A stretch of DNA of 11,691 nt from Nitrospinota bacterium. Lineage in GTDB: Bacteria; Nitrospinota; Nitrospinia; UBA9942. This document shows, piece after piece, positions 1 through 7,189 of the stretch (the stretch's first letter is position 1; every line of letters begins with the position of its first letter). Made by a program: the position numbers and the translations under genes. The stretch spans positions 1 to 11,691 of the forward strand of contig JACRGN010000365.1 in NCBI GenBank assembly GCA_016234205.1, written 5' to 3'. A model generated the notes under the pieces. The model saw nothing but the letters and a program-made list of their open reading frames with translations, did not search any database and had not been told where the DNA came from.

Positions 1-411
1 CTAAAAAACAACTTATTACCACAGGGGTAAAAATTTCAGAGTATACCTGAAAACCTTTTATTTATAGGTGTTTTCAATTTCGCAACTCCCTCTGTCTTGA
101 CCCGAAATAAAATCACCAATAATCTGAGTTTACTATCAAAAACCTCATCCTCCATTTGCATGGAAGGATTAAAACCTTTTCTATTTTGACTGCAATTCTG
201 TTAAATGAAACGACTGTGAATCCACTGAGAAGATAAAGGATAAAAAGAATGAAGGTATCTAAACAGACTGAAAAATAAGAATGGAATTCTGACGAAGAAA
301 AAACAGGACGATAGAAAAAATTTTTAGGAGTGTTTAAACTGACTGAGCAAGTCTTGTGCCTTATGTTTCATTATTTTACTACTCCTCACTCCTCTTTTCC
401 AAAGAGGGGAT
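1..411. other. Gene-poor 411-nt stretch at left edge
   Basis: I see no gene that I can support here. The first ~50 bases could end a plus-strand reading frame entering from outside (TGA at 48-50), but 15 codons are too few to judge. On the minus strand a 41-codon ORF runs from ATG at 161 to TGA at 36-38, and the frame stays open for about 13 more codons upstream. It begins MQMEDEVFDSKLRLL and matches no family I know. It could be a degraded gene end or a short repeat. No tRNA, terminator or template-repeat-like sequence is evident. Confidence 0.4.
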
Positions 412-972
412 TCAGAATATCTCCTTCAATACTACTTCTAACCCTTTTAGGAGTTTTGATTTTATACTCCCTTCACCTTTTGCAGATGCAAACTCCCTGT
501 AAACATCACCCTCAAGGGTCAATACTTCTATTGCCTTCTCCTGCAAGAATACAAGCCAGTATTCTTTTACACCATAGCGCCGATATAATTCCTTCTTTTT
601 CACTACATCGTAAAAGGTGGATGAAGGTGATAGTATCTCCACTATCAAATCAGGTGCACCCATTATTGCCCGCTCCTCTATTATCTTTTCCCTATCTTTG
701 CTTATAAAGAGGATGTCGGGCTGTAGAACAACATCTTCTGCCAAAACCACATCTGTAGGGGCATAAAAGAGTTCGCCGAGATTATTTTTAATTATAAAAT
801 TCCCCATAATACGCCCTATCTTCCCTGAGACACTCTGATGTGTAGTAGTAGGTGCGGGAACCATAATTAATTCCCCCTCATATACCTCATACCTTTTCTC
901 ATCTTCAATCGTTAGGTAATCGGCATAGGTGTATCTTTTGTGCTGGACTGTTTCTAAAGTGGCTATTGACAT
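412..972 (-). CDS. Uma2 family (DUF820) PD-(D/E)xK nuclease-fold protein
   Basis: This is a 186-residue protein of the Uma2/DUF820 family, which has a restriction-endonuclease-like PD-(D/E)xK fold. Its cellular role is poorly known, and copies often occur in many paralogues in cyanobacteria and environmental bacteria. Visible family features are the N-terminal 'YTYADYL' helix, the YEGELI segment (31-36, with E32), QPDILFI (84-90, D86), the core PDLIVEILSPSS (107-118, E112), KKKELYRRYGVKEYWLV (125-141) and a C-terminal strand after EVLTLEG. The proposed catalytic set D86, E112 and a following Lys is intact, and the length is normal for the family. No good Shine-Dalgarno sequence precedes ATG 972. 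A near-consensus promoter lies about 60 nt upstream, so it is probably transcribed alone. Confidence 0.9.
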   Translation of the reverse strand: MSIATLETVQHKRYTYADYLTIEDEKRYEVYEGELIMVPAPTTTHQSVSGKIGRIMGNFIIKNNLGELFYAPTDVVLAEDVVLQPDILFISKDREKIIEERAIMGAPDLIVEILSPSSTFYDVVKKKELYRRYGVKEYWLVFLQEKAIEVLTLEGDVYREFASAKGEGSIKSKLLKGLEVVLKEIF

Positions 973-1029
973 TTTACTATTTGGATAAAAGATAGTTTCA
1001 TTTTTAACCTAACTACTTGATTTATAGGA

Positions 1030-1058
1030 AATATACTATTTCAAAATAACCCTGTCAA
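1030..1058 (-). promoter_or_regulatory. Sigma70-type promoter of the Uma2 gene
   Basis: On the minus strand, a perfect -35 TTGACA (1058-1053) is followed by a 17-nt spacer and a -10 TATATT (1035-1030, 5 of 6 to consensus). Transcription would start near 1023 and give a ~50-nt leader before ATG 972. It lies in the gap after uvrB, so the nuclease-like gene need not depend on uvrB transcription. Confidence 0.65.
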
Positions 1059-1137
1059 GGATTTTTCTGTGATTATTTTCAGGAAAAATGTTTCCTTTTC
1101 AGTCAATCTGCATCATCCTTCAATTTAATCTATTCTC

Positions 1138-3147
1138 TTAATCAATAGCTAACATCTCACTCTTAAGCTCCTTAATTTGATCCCTCAGTTTTGCCGCCTT
1201 CTCAAACTCCATGTTTTTTGCAGCCTCTTTCATCTCTTTTTCCAGAGCCTCAATTATTTTTTTAATGTCATCTTCTGACATATATTCCGCCTTTTTTTCT
1301 GCTACAAGAGGAATGGTATAATAATCCTCTTCATATATACTCCCCATCACCTCATGTATATTCTTCTTTATTGACTCAGGGGTTATGCCATTCTTTTTAT
1401 TGTATTCCGTCTGTATCTTTCTCCTGCGGTTTGTCTCATCAATAGCCCTCTGCATTGAGCCTGTAACATTATCTCCATACATTATGACCTCACCCGCCAC
1501 GTTCCTCGCAGCCCTTCCAGAAGTCTGAATGAGGGAGACCTCAGACCTCAAGAAACCTTCTTTATCTGCATCAAGTATTGCCACGAGAGAGACCTCAGGT
1601 ATATCAAGTCCCTCTCTCAATAGATTTATGCCAATCAGGACATCAAATTCACCGAGCCTCAATTCCCTTAATATCTTCACCCTCTCAAGTGTATGTATAT
1701 CAGAATGGAGGTATCTCACCCTTACACCTAAATCCTCATAATACTCTGTCAAATCTTCAGCAAACCTCTTTGTAAGTGTGGTAACCAAAACCCTCTCATT
1801 TTTTTCTGCCCTTAACCTTATTTCATGCAACAGGTCATCCACCTGCCCTTTTACAGGTCTTACTGTAATATTTGGGTCCATAAGCCCTGTAGGTCTTACA
1901 ACCTGCTCGGTAATTAGGGGTGAGCCTGTAGAACCCTTACTTTTTCCTATCTCATATTGTGCAGGTGTTGCTGATACATACACTACCTTATTAACCCTGT
2001 TTTCAAACTCTTTAAAATTGAGCGGCCTATTATCCAATGCAGAGGGGAGACGGAAGCCATATTGAACGAGGGTAGATTTTCTTGACTTATCCCCTTCATA
2101 CATACCCCTGATCTGCGGGACTGTTGCATGGCTTTCGTCAATAAAGAGCATGAAATCATCTGGAAAATAGTCCAGCAGTGTTGGCGGCGGCTCTCCCTGC
2201 ATCCTGCCTGTAAGGTGTCTTGAGTAATTCTCAATACCATGACAGTATCCAACCTCTTTCATCATCTCAATATCAAACATTGTCCTCTGGGATATCCTCT
2301 GAGCCTCAAGTAATTTCCCCTCGTATTCAAATTTTCCACTCACATCCAATAGCTCCTTCTTTATAGACTTAATTGCCCTTTCTATATTGTCTTTTGTAGT
2401 TACATAATGGCTGTTTGGATATATTATGAGCTTCTTGTGCCTGCTTACAGGAACACCCCTCAATGGGTCTATTCTATGGATAGAGTCTATCACATCCCCG
2501 AAGAACTCTATCCTCACAGCCTTCTCACTCTCATAGGCGGGGAATATCTCCACAACATCCCCCATAACCCTGAATGTTCCCCTGCGAAAATCTATATTAT
2601 TTCTCTCATACTGCATCTCTACCAATTTTGACAGGACATTTTCTCTATCAACCTCCTGCCCCTCCTCAATCTTTAAAACTATCGCTGAATACTCATCAGG
2701 TGAGCCGAGGCCATATATACATGAGACACTCGCAACAATGATTACATCCTGCCGTTCAAAGAGGGAGTATGTTGCAGAATGTCTCATCATCTCTATCTCT
2801 TCATTTATAGACGAATCTTTTTCTATATATGTATCACTCTGGGGAATGTAAGCCTCAGGCTGGTAGTAGTCATAATAACTTACAAAATACTCCACTGCAT
2901 TTTCAGGAAAGAAAGACTTAAATTCATTGTAAAGCTGTGCTGCGAGAGTCTTATTATGGGCAATGACAAGTGCAGGCTTCTGAACCTTTTCTATGACATT
3001 TGCCATTGTAAAGGTCTTGCCCGAACCAGTAACACCAAGGAGAACCTGATGGTTAATGCCTTTCAGGATATTATTGGAAAGCTTCTCAATAGCTTCAGGC
3101 TGGTCACCCTTTGGTTTAAAATCGGAAACAAGTTTGAATCTATCCAT
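1138..3147 (-). CDS. uvrB: Excinuclease ABC subunit UvrB
   Basis: UvrB is the damage-verifying, SF2-helicase-like ATPase of nucleotide excision repair. It receives damaged DNA from UvrA2 and recruits UvrC for incision. The 669-residue protein is full length. Walker A GVTGSGKT is at residues 38-45. The Tyr-rich beta-hairpin that clamps DNA (SYYDYYQPEAYIPQSDTYIE) is at about 90-110. The DESH box is in the middle (FIDESHATVPQ), the helicase motif VI region (QTSGRAARN) follows, and a C-terminal UVR coiled-coil that binds UvrC ends near residue 665. I chose ATG 3147 because it gives the conserved start MDRFKLVSDFKPKGDQP. The longer GTG start at 3174 lies inside the intergenic repeat. No strong Shine-Dalgarno sequence is visible. 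It follows thiC on the same strand after a repeat-filled gap. Confidence 0.98.
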   Translation of the reverse strand: MDRFKLVSDFKPKGDQPEAIEKLSNNILKGINHQVLLGVTGSGKTFTMANVIEKVQKPALVIAHNKTLAAQLYNEFKSFFPENAVEYFVSYYDYYQPEAYIPQSDTYIEKDSSINEEIEMMRHSATYSLFERQDVIIVASVSCIYGLGSPDEYSAIVLKIEEGQEVDRENVLSKLVEMQYERNNIDFRRGTFRVMGDVVEIFPAYESEKAVRIEFFGDVIDSIHRIDPLRGVPVSRHKKLIIYPNSHYVTTKDNIERAIKSIKKELLDVSGKFEYEGKLLEAQRISQRTMFDIEMMKEVGYCHGIENYSRHLTGRMQGEPPPTLLDYFPDDFMLFIDESHATVPQIRGMYEGDKSRKSTLVQYGFRLPSALDNRPLNFKEFENRVNKVVYVSATPAQYEIGKSKGSTGSPLITEQVVRPTGLMDPNITVRPVKGQVDDLLHEIRLRAEKNERVLVTTLTKRFAEDLTEYYEDLGVRVRYLHSDIHTLERVKILRELRLGEFDVLIGINLLREGLDIPEVSLVAILDADKEGFLRSEVSLIQTSGRAARNVAGEVIMYGDNVTGSMQRAIDETNRRRKIQTEYNKKNGITPESIKKNIHEVMGSIYEEDYYTIPLVAEKKAEYMSEDDIKKIIEALEKEMKEAAKNMEFEKAAKLRDQIKELKSEMLAID

Positions 3148-3167
3148 AAAATAAACGAAGACTAAAT

Positions 3168-3320
3168 TAGCCACAGAGAGTACAGAAAAAACAAAAACAA
3201 AAAAGATTAAGGTTGGACACAGATGAACACAGATTTGTTAAGATTTTAATTTTTATCTGTGTGTATCTGTGAAAATCTGTGTCCTATTTATTTGTTTTTT
3301 CTCTGTGTTCTCTGTGGCTA
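3168..3320. repeat. ~150-bp imperfect inverted-repeat element, 'ccacagag / ggacacagat' type
   Basis: The two ends are inverted copies. TAGCCACAGAGA at 3168-3179 is mirrored by TCTCTGTGGCTA ending at 3320. Inside each end is an A-rich or T-rich spacer (AGAAAAAACAAA and its complement). Next comes an inner block GGACACAGAT-x-ACACAGAT on the left (about 3214-3234), answered on the right by ATCTGTGTGTATCTGTG...ATCTGTGTCC (about 3257-3284). The centre is AT-rich. Such elements are, from memory, scattered between genes in many environmental bacterial genomes. It fills almost the whole thiC-uvrB gap and could form a long hairpin in the RNA. Its right end encodes the thiC stop codon. Confidence 0.8.
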
Positions 3321-4598
3321 AATCTTCTCTTTTCCTATCTTTATTGCACAGAAGGAGGCGCACATGGTGCAGACATCATTTTCAGACGGCGGGTTTTCAC
3401 TCCTCTTCTTTCTTGCCCTTTCAGGGTCAATGGCTGTTTTTATCTGACCTTCCCAGTCCAGAGACTTCCTGAACTTTGCCATTTTAATATCCCTCTCAAT
3501 TGCACCCCTTACCCCTTTTGCAATATCGCCTGTATGGGCTGCGATTTTTGATGCAATCACACCCTCTCTAACATCATCTACTGTCGGAAGACTCAGATGC
3601 TCTGATGGAGTTACATAACATAGAAAATCTGCACCAGATGCAGCGGCAATGGCACCGCCAATTGCAGATGTGATGTGGTCATATCCGGGTGCAATGTCTG
3701 TTACAAGTGGTCCAAGGACATAAAATGGTGCATTGTGGCATAACCTCTTTTGAAGAAGGATATTTGCGGAAATCTGATTTATAGGCATATGCCCCGGTCC
3801 CTCAATCATTACCTGAACCCCTGCCTCTACTGCCCTGTCTGATAGCTCTCCTAAGATTATTGTCTCCTGAACCTGCCCCCTGTCTGTTGCATCTGCGAGA
3901 CAACCGGGCCTTAAACCATCTCCAAGACTCAAGACCATTTCATATTTCTTTGCAATCTCAATAAGCCTGTCATACTGGGAATATAGAGGATTTTCTTCTT
4001 TTGTATAGGACATCCATTTTGCAAGCAGCGCCCCTCCCCTGCTTACAATATCAAGCAATCTCCCCTCATTATCCATCTTTTTTACCGTATCAAGTGTTAC
4101 GCCGCAATGGACGGTAATAAAATCTACACCATCCTCACCATGCCTCTCTATCACTCTAAAAATATCTTCGGCTGTTAATTCATAAAGATTTTTATTATCC
4201 TTCACAATCTCGCATATTGCCTGATAAATCGGGACTGTCCCTATAGGCACAGTGGAATTTTTTATAATCTCTCTGCGGATAGAATTTATATCACCACCAG
4301 TGCTCAAATCCATTACGGTATCAGCGCCAGCGTCTATCGCAACCTTCAATTTCTCTAACTCAATATTAATATCTGCCTTGTCGCCTGAAGTCCCTATATT
4401 TGCATTTATCTTTGTCCTGAGCCCCCCGCCTATGCCGAGTGGTTCAATATTATTCCTCTTTTTATTCTGGGTTATGACAATAATCCCATCTGCAATACCA
4501 CTCCTTATAAATTCAGGAGTTACTCTCTCTGTCTCTGCAACTACTTCCATCTCGGGTGTAATAACACCCTTTCTTGCCTTTTCAATTAACGTAGTCAT
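3318..4598 (-). CDS. thiC: Phosphomethylpyrimidine synthase ThiC (short form)
   Basis: ThiC is a radical-SAM enzyme that converts 5-aminoimidazole ribotide to HMP-phosphate, the pyrimidine of thiamin. The 426-residue protein matches the short clade without the N-terminal domain found in E. coli. Visible signatures are MDLSTGGDI (96-104), VPIGTVPIYQA (117-127), DFITVHCGV (159-167), LSLGDGLRPG (223-232), EGPGHMPINQI (266-276; H270 a likely metal ligand), TDIAPGYDHITSAIG (300-314) and CYVTPSEHL (327-335; H334 a likely metal ligand). The C-terminal iron-sulfur motif is C410-x2-C413-x3-C417, one residue shorter than CX2CX4C. The TAG stop falls exactly at the end of the inverted repeat. No strong Shine-Dalgarno sequence and no TPP riboswitch are seen. 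A BzaF-like 5-hydroxybenzimidazole synthase is possible but less likely, since no cobalamin lower-ligand genes are near. Confidence 0.93.
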   Translation of the reverse strand: MTTLIEKARKGVITPEMEVVAETERVTPEFIRSGIADGIIVITQNKKRNNIEPLGIGGGLRTKINANIGTSGDKADINIELEKLKVAIDAGADTVMDLSTGGDINSIRREIIKNSTVPIGTVPIYQAICEIVKDNKNLYELTAEDIFRVIERHGEDGVDFITVHCGVTLDTVKKMDNEGRLLDIVSRGGALLAKWMSYTKEENPLYSQYDRLIEIAKKYEMVLSLGDGLRPGCLADATDRGQVQETIILGELSDRAVEAGVQVMIEGPGHMPINQISANILLQKRLCHNAPFYVLGPLVTDIAPGYDHITSAIGGAIAAASGADFLCYVTPSEHLSLPTVDDVREGVIASKIAAHTGDIAKGVRGAIERDIKMAKFRKSLDWEGQIKTAIDPERARKKRSENPPSENDVCTMCASFCAIKIGKEKI

Positions 4599-4606
4599 AA
4601 GATTTT

Positions 4607-4692
4607 GCCACAGACTTTCACTGACTTTAAGCCATTTAAACTGTTTAAACCGTTTGAACCGTTTTTAATGAGTCTGTGTTAGTCAGTGGCTA
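4607..4692. repeat. 86-bp inverted-repeat element 'gccacagact...agtcagtggc' with 9-bp tandem core
   Basis: The ends are imperfect inverted copies: GCCACAGACTTTCACTGACT at 4607-4626 faces AGTCTGTGTTAGTCAGTGGC at 4671-4690. Between them, 4635-4670 holds four 9-bp units: TTTAAACTG, TTTAAACCG, TTTGAACCG and the decayed TTTTTAATG. The element fills the apgM-thiC gap. Its GTGGC/GCCAC ends resemble those of the element at 3168-3320, but the inner sequence differs. Bases 4690-4692 give the apgM stop codon, and the other end lies 8 nt from the thiC start codon. Confidence 0.75.
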
Positions 4693-5880
4693 ATTTATAA
4701 AAAACTCTATTAACTCATGCCCCTTTTCAAACTTAATTGAAGGGTTACTTACTATCTTTTCATTAAAATTAGATACCCCGCTTCCACCCTTTGCCGGATA
4801 AATCGCAAATGGAACACGCTCTGATGAATGTGTCTTAATGGAAATTGGCGATGGGTGGTCGGATACGACCATTATCCTATACTCCTTAAATTTCTTTATG
4901 CCTTCTAAAATCCGCCCGACTACCCTCTTATCAAAATCCTCTATCGCCTTTATCTTATTTTTTAGTGAACCATTATGAGCCGCCTCATCAGGAGCCTCTA
5001 CATGAAGATATACAAAATCCTTATTTTCCAATTCCTTCAATGCATAATCTGCCTTACCCTCATAATTTGTATCAATATACCCTGTTGCCCCTGGAACATC
5101 TATTGGTGTTAATCCGGCATAAATGCCAATACCTTTCATCAAATCAACTGCCGCTATAATTGAACCTGTCAGATTAAATCTCTCTTTCAAAGTAGGCATT
5201 GCAGGTGCCTTCCCATGACCCCAAAGCCATATACTATTTGCAGGATTTTTACCATTATTTTTTCTCTCTTTATTTATCTTATGATTACTTAAAACCATCT
5301 GAGAACTATTCATCAACTCTGTTAAGATATTAGCTCTATCTCCTTGAGAAATATAACTTTTTATATTTTTGCCAGAAATGTCGTGGGGCGGCGTAAGTTT
5401 TAGGTTGCTACTACCATTTTTCCAAACCATAAGATGACGGTAGCTGACCCCCGGATAGAACTTAATCTCATCAGTTCCCAGTTTCTTATCAATTGCAGAA
5501 ATTAATTCCCTCGCCTCTTCTGTGCTTATATGCCCTGCACTAAAATCCTCCATGATTAATTCACTATCTGTTGGTTTCAGTGTAACAAGATTACATCTGA
5601 AAGCCACATCTGTCGGTGAAAGTTTTACTCCAATACTTGCTGCCTCAAGTGGTGCCCTGCCTGTATAATATTTTTCAGGGTCATAACCGAGTATGGAGAG
5701 GTTTGATACATCACTCCCCGGCGGGAAACCATCAGGGATAGTCTTCACACATCCTACAGTCCCATTTTTTGCAATAAAGTCCATATTGGGAGTCTTTGCA
5801 TACTCCAGCGGTGTCTTATCACCCAATTCTTTTATCGGGTAATCAGGCATCCCATCACCAAGAAGAATAATGTATTTCAT
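4690..5880 (-). CDS. apgM: ApgM-type cofactor-independent phosphoglycerate mutase; candidate homoserine kinase
   Basis: This 396-residue alkaline-phosphatase-superfamily phosphotransferase belongs to the archaeal-type (ApgM) group of 2,3-bisphosphoglycerate-independent phosphoglycerate mutases. The metal and nucleophile set looks complete: LGDGMPD (7-13, D9), PGSDVSNLSILGYDP (54-68, probable nucleophile S56), GRAPLEAAS (74-82), H149 in the YRHL segment, LWGHGKAP (219-226), HVEAPDEAAHNG (293-304; D298, H302) and SDHPSPISIKTHSSE (340-354; D341, H342, H351). A bacterial subgroup of this family has been proposed to act as homoserine kinase because it sits with threonine-pathway genes. Homoserine dehydrogenase lies ~1.5 kb away, which favours that subgroup. 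AAGGAG (5896-5891) lies 10 nt before ATG 5880. The TAG stop is inside the repeat. Whether it acts on phosphoglycerate or homoserine cannot be read from sequence alone. Confidence 0.92.
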   Translation of the reverse strand: MKYIILLGDGMPDYPIKELGDKTPLEYAKTPNMDFIAKNGTVGCVKTIPDGFPPGSDVSNLSILGYDPEKYYTGRAPLEAASIGVKLSPTDVAFRCNLVTLKPTDSELIMEDFSAGHISTEEARELISAIDKKLGTDEIKFYPGVSYRHLMVWKNGSSNLKLTPPHDISGKNIKSYISQGDRANILTELMNSSQMVLSNHKINKERKNNGKNPANSIWLWGHGKAPAMPTLKERFNLTGSIIAAVDLMKGIGIYAGLTPIDVPGATGYIDTNYEGKADYALKELENKDFVYLHVEAPDEAAHNGSLKNKIKAIEDFDKRVVGRILEGIKKFKEYRIMVVSDHPSPISIKTHSSERVPFAIYPAKGGSGVSNFNEKIVSNPSIKFEKGHELIEFFIN

Positions 5881-5935
5881 GTTAAAAATACTCCTTAAAA
5901 AGATTATCTCTTAGAGGCTTCAAGATTTCAAGTTT

Positions 5936-5964
5936 TTTATGCTTTACAAAGAAAGAGTTTCCAA
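5936..5964 (-). promoter_or_regulatory. Possible promoter of apgM (weak)
   Basis: On the minus strand, TTGGAA (5964-5959) is 17 nt from CATAAA (5941-5936). Each hexamer matches the sigma70 consensus at 4 of 6 positions. Its -35 lies directly back to back with the -35 of the plus-strand promoter at 5965, giving a compact divergent arrangement. It is supported mainly by spacing and position. Confidence 0.3.
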
Positions 5965-5993
5965 TTGACAGGTCTCCCAACCCACTATAGAAT
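5965..5993 (+). promoter_or_regulatory. Sigma70-type promoter for the plus-strand insert
   Basis: A perfect -35 TTGACA (5965-5970), a 17-nt spacer and a -10 TAGAAT (5988-5993, 5 of 6) point to transcription from about 6000, toward the gene at 6095. The leader would be about 95 nt long. It may also carry hicB-hicA, since no terminator is seen between. Confidence 0.55.
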
Positions 5994-6094
5994 ATTTAAA
6001 AAATATGATAATGAAATTTTATCTGAAAAATAAATGACTATTAAATAACTGCTATTGTAAAGCTTTAAGATTAAAACATATCTGCCAATTATGT

Positions 6095-6733
6095 ATGCAC
6101 CTAAAAGCATCTGATATATTCGGAAGGATATTTAAGACAAAGGGCTTTTTTGAAAAAAGACTGCATAGCTGTAAGTTTGATGACATTGGTAAAATAAATA
6201 ATGAATCTATGCTTTTTGGTAATGAACTGATACAAAAAATACATTCCGATGTTGATACTGAAGATTATAAATATTATAATTCAGAAGATGTCAAAGGTTT
6301 ACGTGAATCTCTTAAATATCTTATAGAAAAAAATCCTATTCCAATAATCAAAGAAGTTTCCATATTGAATTTGAACGGCGTTAATGCTTCAAAATCTTCT
6401 GGATATAGAAGTTTAGAAGATTTTGCAAATAATTTGCTTTTGCCGGACGAATATACATGGGGACATCCTATAACTTTTCAAACGGAAAAAGATTTTAACG
6501 ATAATATTAACTTTATAAAATGTAGATTCGGGGCGGATTGTATATTTGAAGTTTATTATCAAGAATGGAATCAAAAATATTTCATTATAAATTGTGATGG
6601 GTTTCACCATCTTGCTGCTATTTATAGGCAATGTAAAGAACAAAAGAGAGACTATTACCTAAAAAGCCAAATTATAAAATTTAAGATTAACAAAGAAAAA
6701 GCTATGTTTATTTTAAATAATTTTTTTCATTAG
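6095..6733 (+). CDS. Unrecognised protein, first part of a frameshifted gene
   Basis: This frame encodes 212 residues before TAG. I cannot name it with confidence. The segment FIINCDGFHHLAAIYRQC (about 172-189) has the D-G-x-H-H-x-A-A pattern seen in box II of ParB/sulfiredoxin-fold proteins (usual form DGxHRxxAA), though the Arg is replaced by His. It also reminds me of a DUF6685-like family, from memory only. No signal peptide or membrane segment is seen. The frame is cut short: after the T7 run at 6721-6727 the -1 frame is open for 70 more codons (separate entry), so the intact product would be about 281 residues. ATG 6095 has no Shine-Dalgarno sequence, and the in-frame stop upstream is at 6035, so a slightly longer non-ATG start is possible. 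It is much AT-richer than the metabolic genes around it. Confidence 0.65.
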   Translation: MHLKASDIFGRIFKTKGFFEKRLHSCKFDDIGKINNESMLFGNELIQKIHSDVDTEDYKYYNSEDVKGLRESLKYLIEKNPIPIIKEVSILNLNGVNASKSSGYRSLEDFANNLLLPDEYTWGHPITFQTEKDFNDNINFIKCRFGADCIFEVYYQEWNQKYFIINCDGFHHLAAIYRQCKEQKRDYYLKSQIIKFKINKEKAMFILNNFFH

Positions 6734-6939
6734 TTTTAAATAAGAATACAAGATATTGTCTTTGTGATGTCTTGAAAGGATTTAGGATTAAGAATTGTTA
6801 TTCCTATATTAATGGTTCAGAAAATAGGCAGATTCTTTTTTTAAAGCAAAACAATTTTTCTTCATTTGCTTACTCAAAATTAATAGAGAGGAAAAAGTAT
6901 GTTTTTGACTTGAATGAATATATAAGTAATTTATTATGA
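6727..6939 (+). pseudogene. Frameshifted C-terminal continuation of the 6095 gene
   Basis: After the T7 run (6721-6727) the reading frame shifted by -1 is open from 6721 to the TGA at 6937-6939, about 72 codons in very AT-rich DNA, and has no start codon of its own near its beginning. If the ribosome slipped back one base on the T run, or the run truly had eight T, the two parts would join as ...ILNNFF-SLVLNKNTRYCL... The joined tail contains basic and aromatic residues and ends DLNEYISNLL. The stop lies 25 nt before the hicB start, typical operon spacing. An indel (real or from sequencing) is the simplest explanation. Programmed -1 frameshifting is the alternative. Confidence 0.6.
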
Positions 6940-6964
6940 AATTTACCAAAAAGGAGGTTAATTT

Positions 6965-7189
6965 ATGAGTGCTTATAGATTCTCAGTAGTTATAGAAAAA
7001 GATAAAGATGGTTATTTTGCCTTTTGTCCAGAACTTCAGGGTTGTTATACACAAGGAAATACTTATGAGGAGGTATTGGAGAATATCAAAGATGCTATCC
7101 ATCTCCATGTGGAAGATAGATTAGAGAATGGTGAGGAAATCCCTCAATCTGAATCAATAAGTCTAACTTCTATGGAAGTAGCTGTATGA
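6965..7189 (+). CDS. hicB: HicB-family antitoxin (short form)
   Basis: This 74-residue protein is the antitoxin of a type II HicBA module; it binds HicA and blocks its RNase activity. The sequence has the typical HicB partial RNase-H-like fold: YRFSVVIEKDKDGYFAFCPEL (4-24), then QGCYTQGNTYEEVLENIKDAI (25-45), the usual alpha-helix after the G-x-(S/T) turn. The family's separate C-terminal DNA-binding domain (HTH or RHH) is absent; only ~25 residues follow, so it may not be the autorepressor by itself. A strong AAGGAGG (6951-6957) lies 7 nt before ATG 6965. The stop overlaps the hicA start by 4 bases (ATGA), so the two are translationally coupled with the antitoxin first. Confidence 0.9.
   Translation: MSAYRFSVVIEKDKDGYFAFCPELQGCYTQGNTYEEVLENIKDAIHLHVEDRLENGEEIPQSESISLTSMEVAV

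Noticed and set aside
36..161. 41-codon minus-strand ORF in the left-edge gap
   Set aside because: Short, no ribosome site seen and no family recognised; recorded only in the gap description.
3148..3174. Longer UvrB start at GTG 3174
   Set aside because: It would add nine residues encoded by the intergenic repeat. The conserved UvrB N-terminus begins at ATG 3147.
3168..3320. CRISPR array or simple rho-independent terminator
   Set aside because: The repeats are inverted, not evenly spaced direct repeats. The hairpin is long and interrupted without a compact GC stem followed by a U tract.
4252..4668. Long plus-strand reading frame opposite thiC
   Set aside because: Its sequence is the antisense of conserved ThiC residues, hydrophobic and Ser/Ile-rich without any family pattern; a shadow of the real gene.
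4599..4689. TPP riboswitch before thiC
   Set aside because: The 91-nt leader is filled by the inverted repeat and 9-bp array. No thi-box core (CTGAGA, ACCTGATCTGG-like) is seen there or before apgM.
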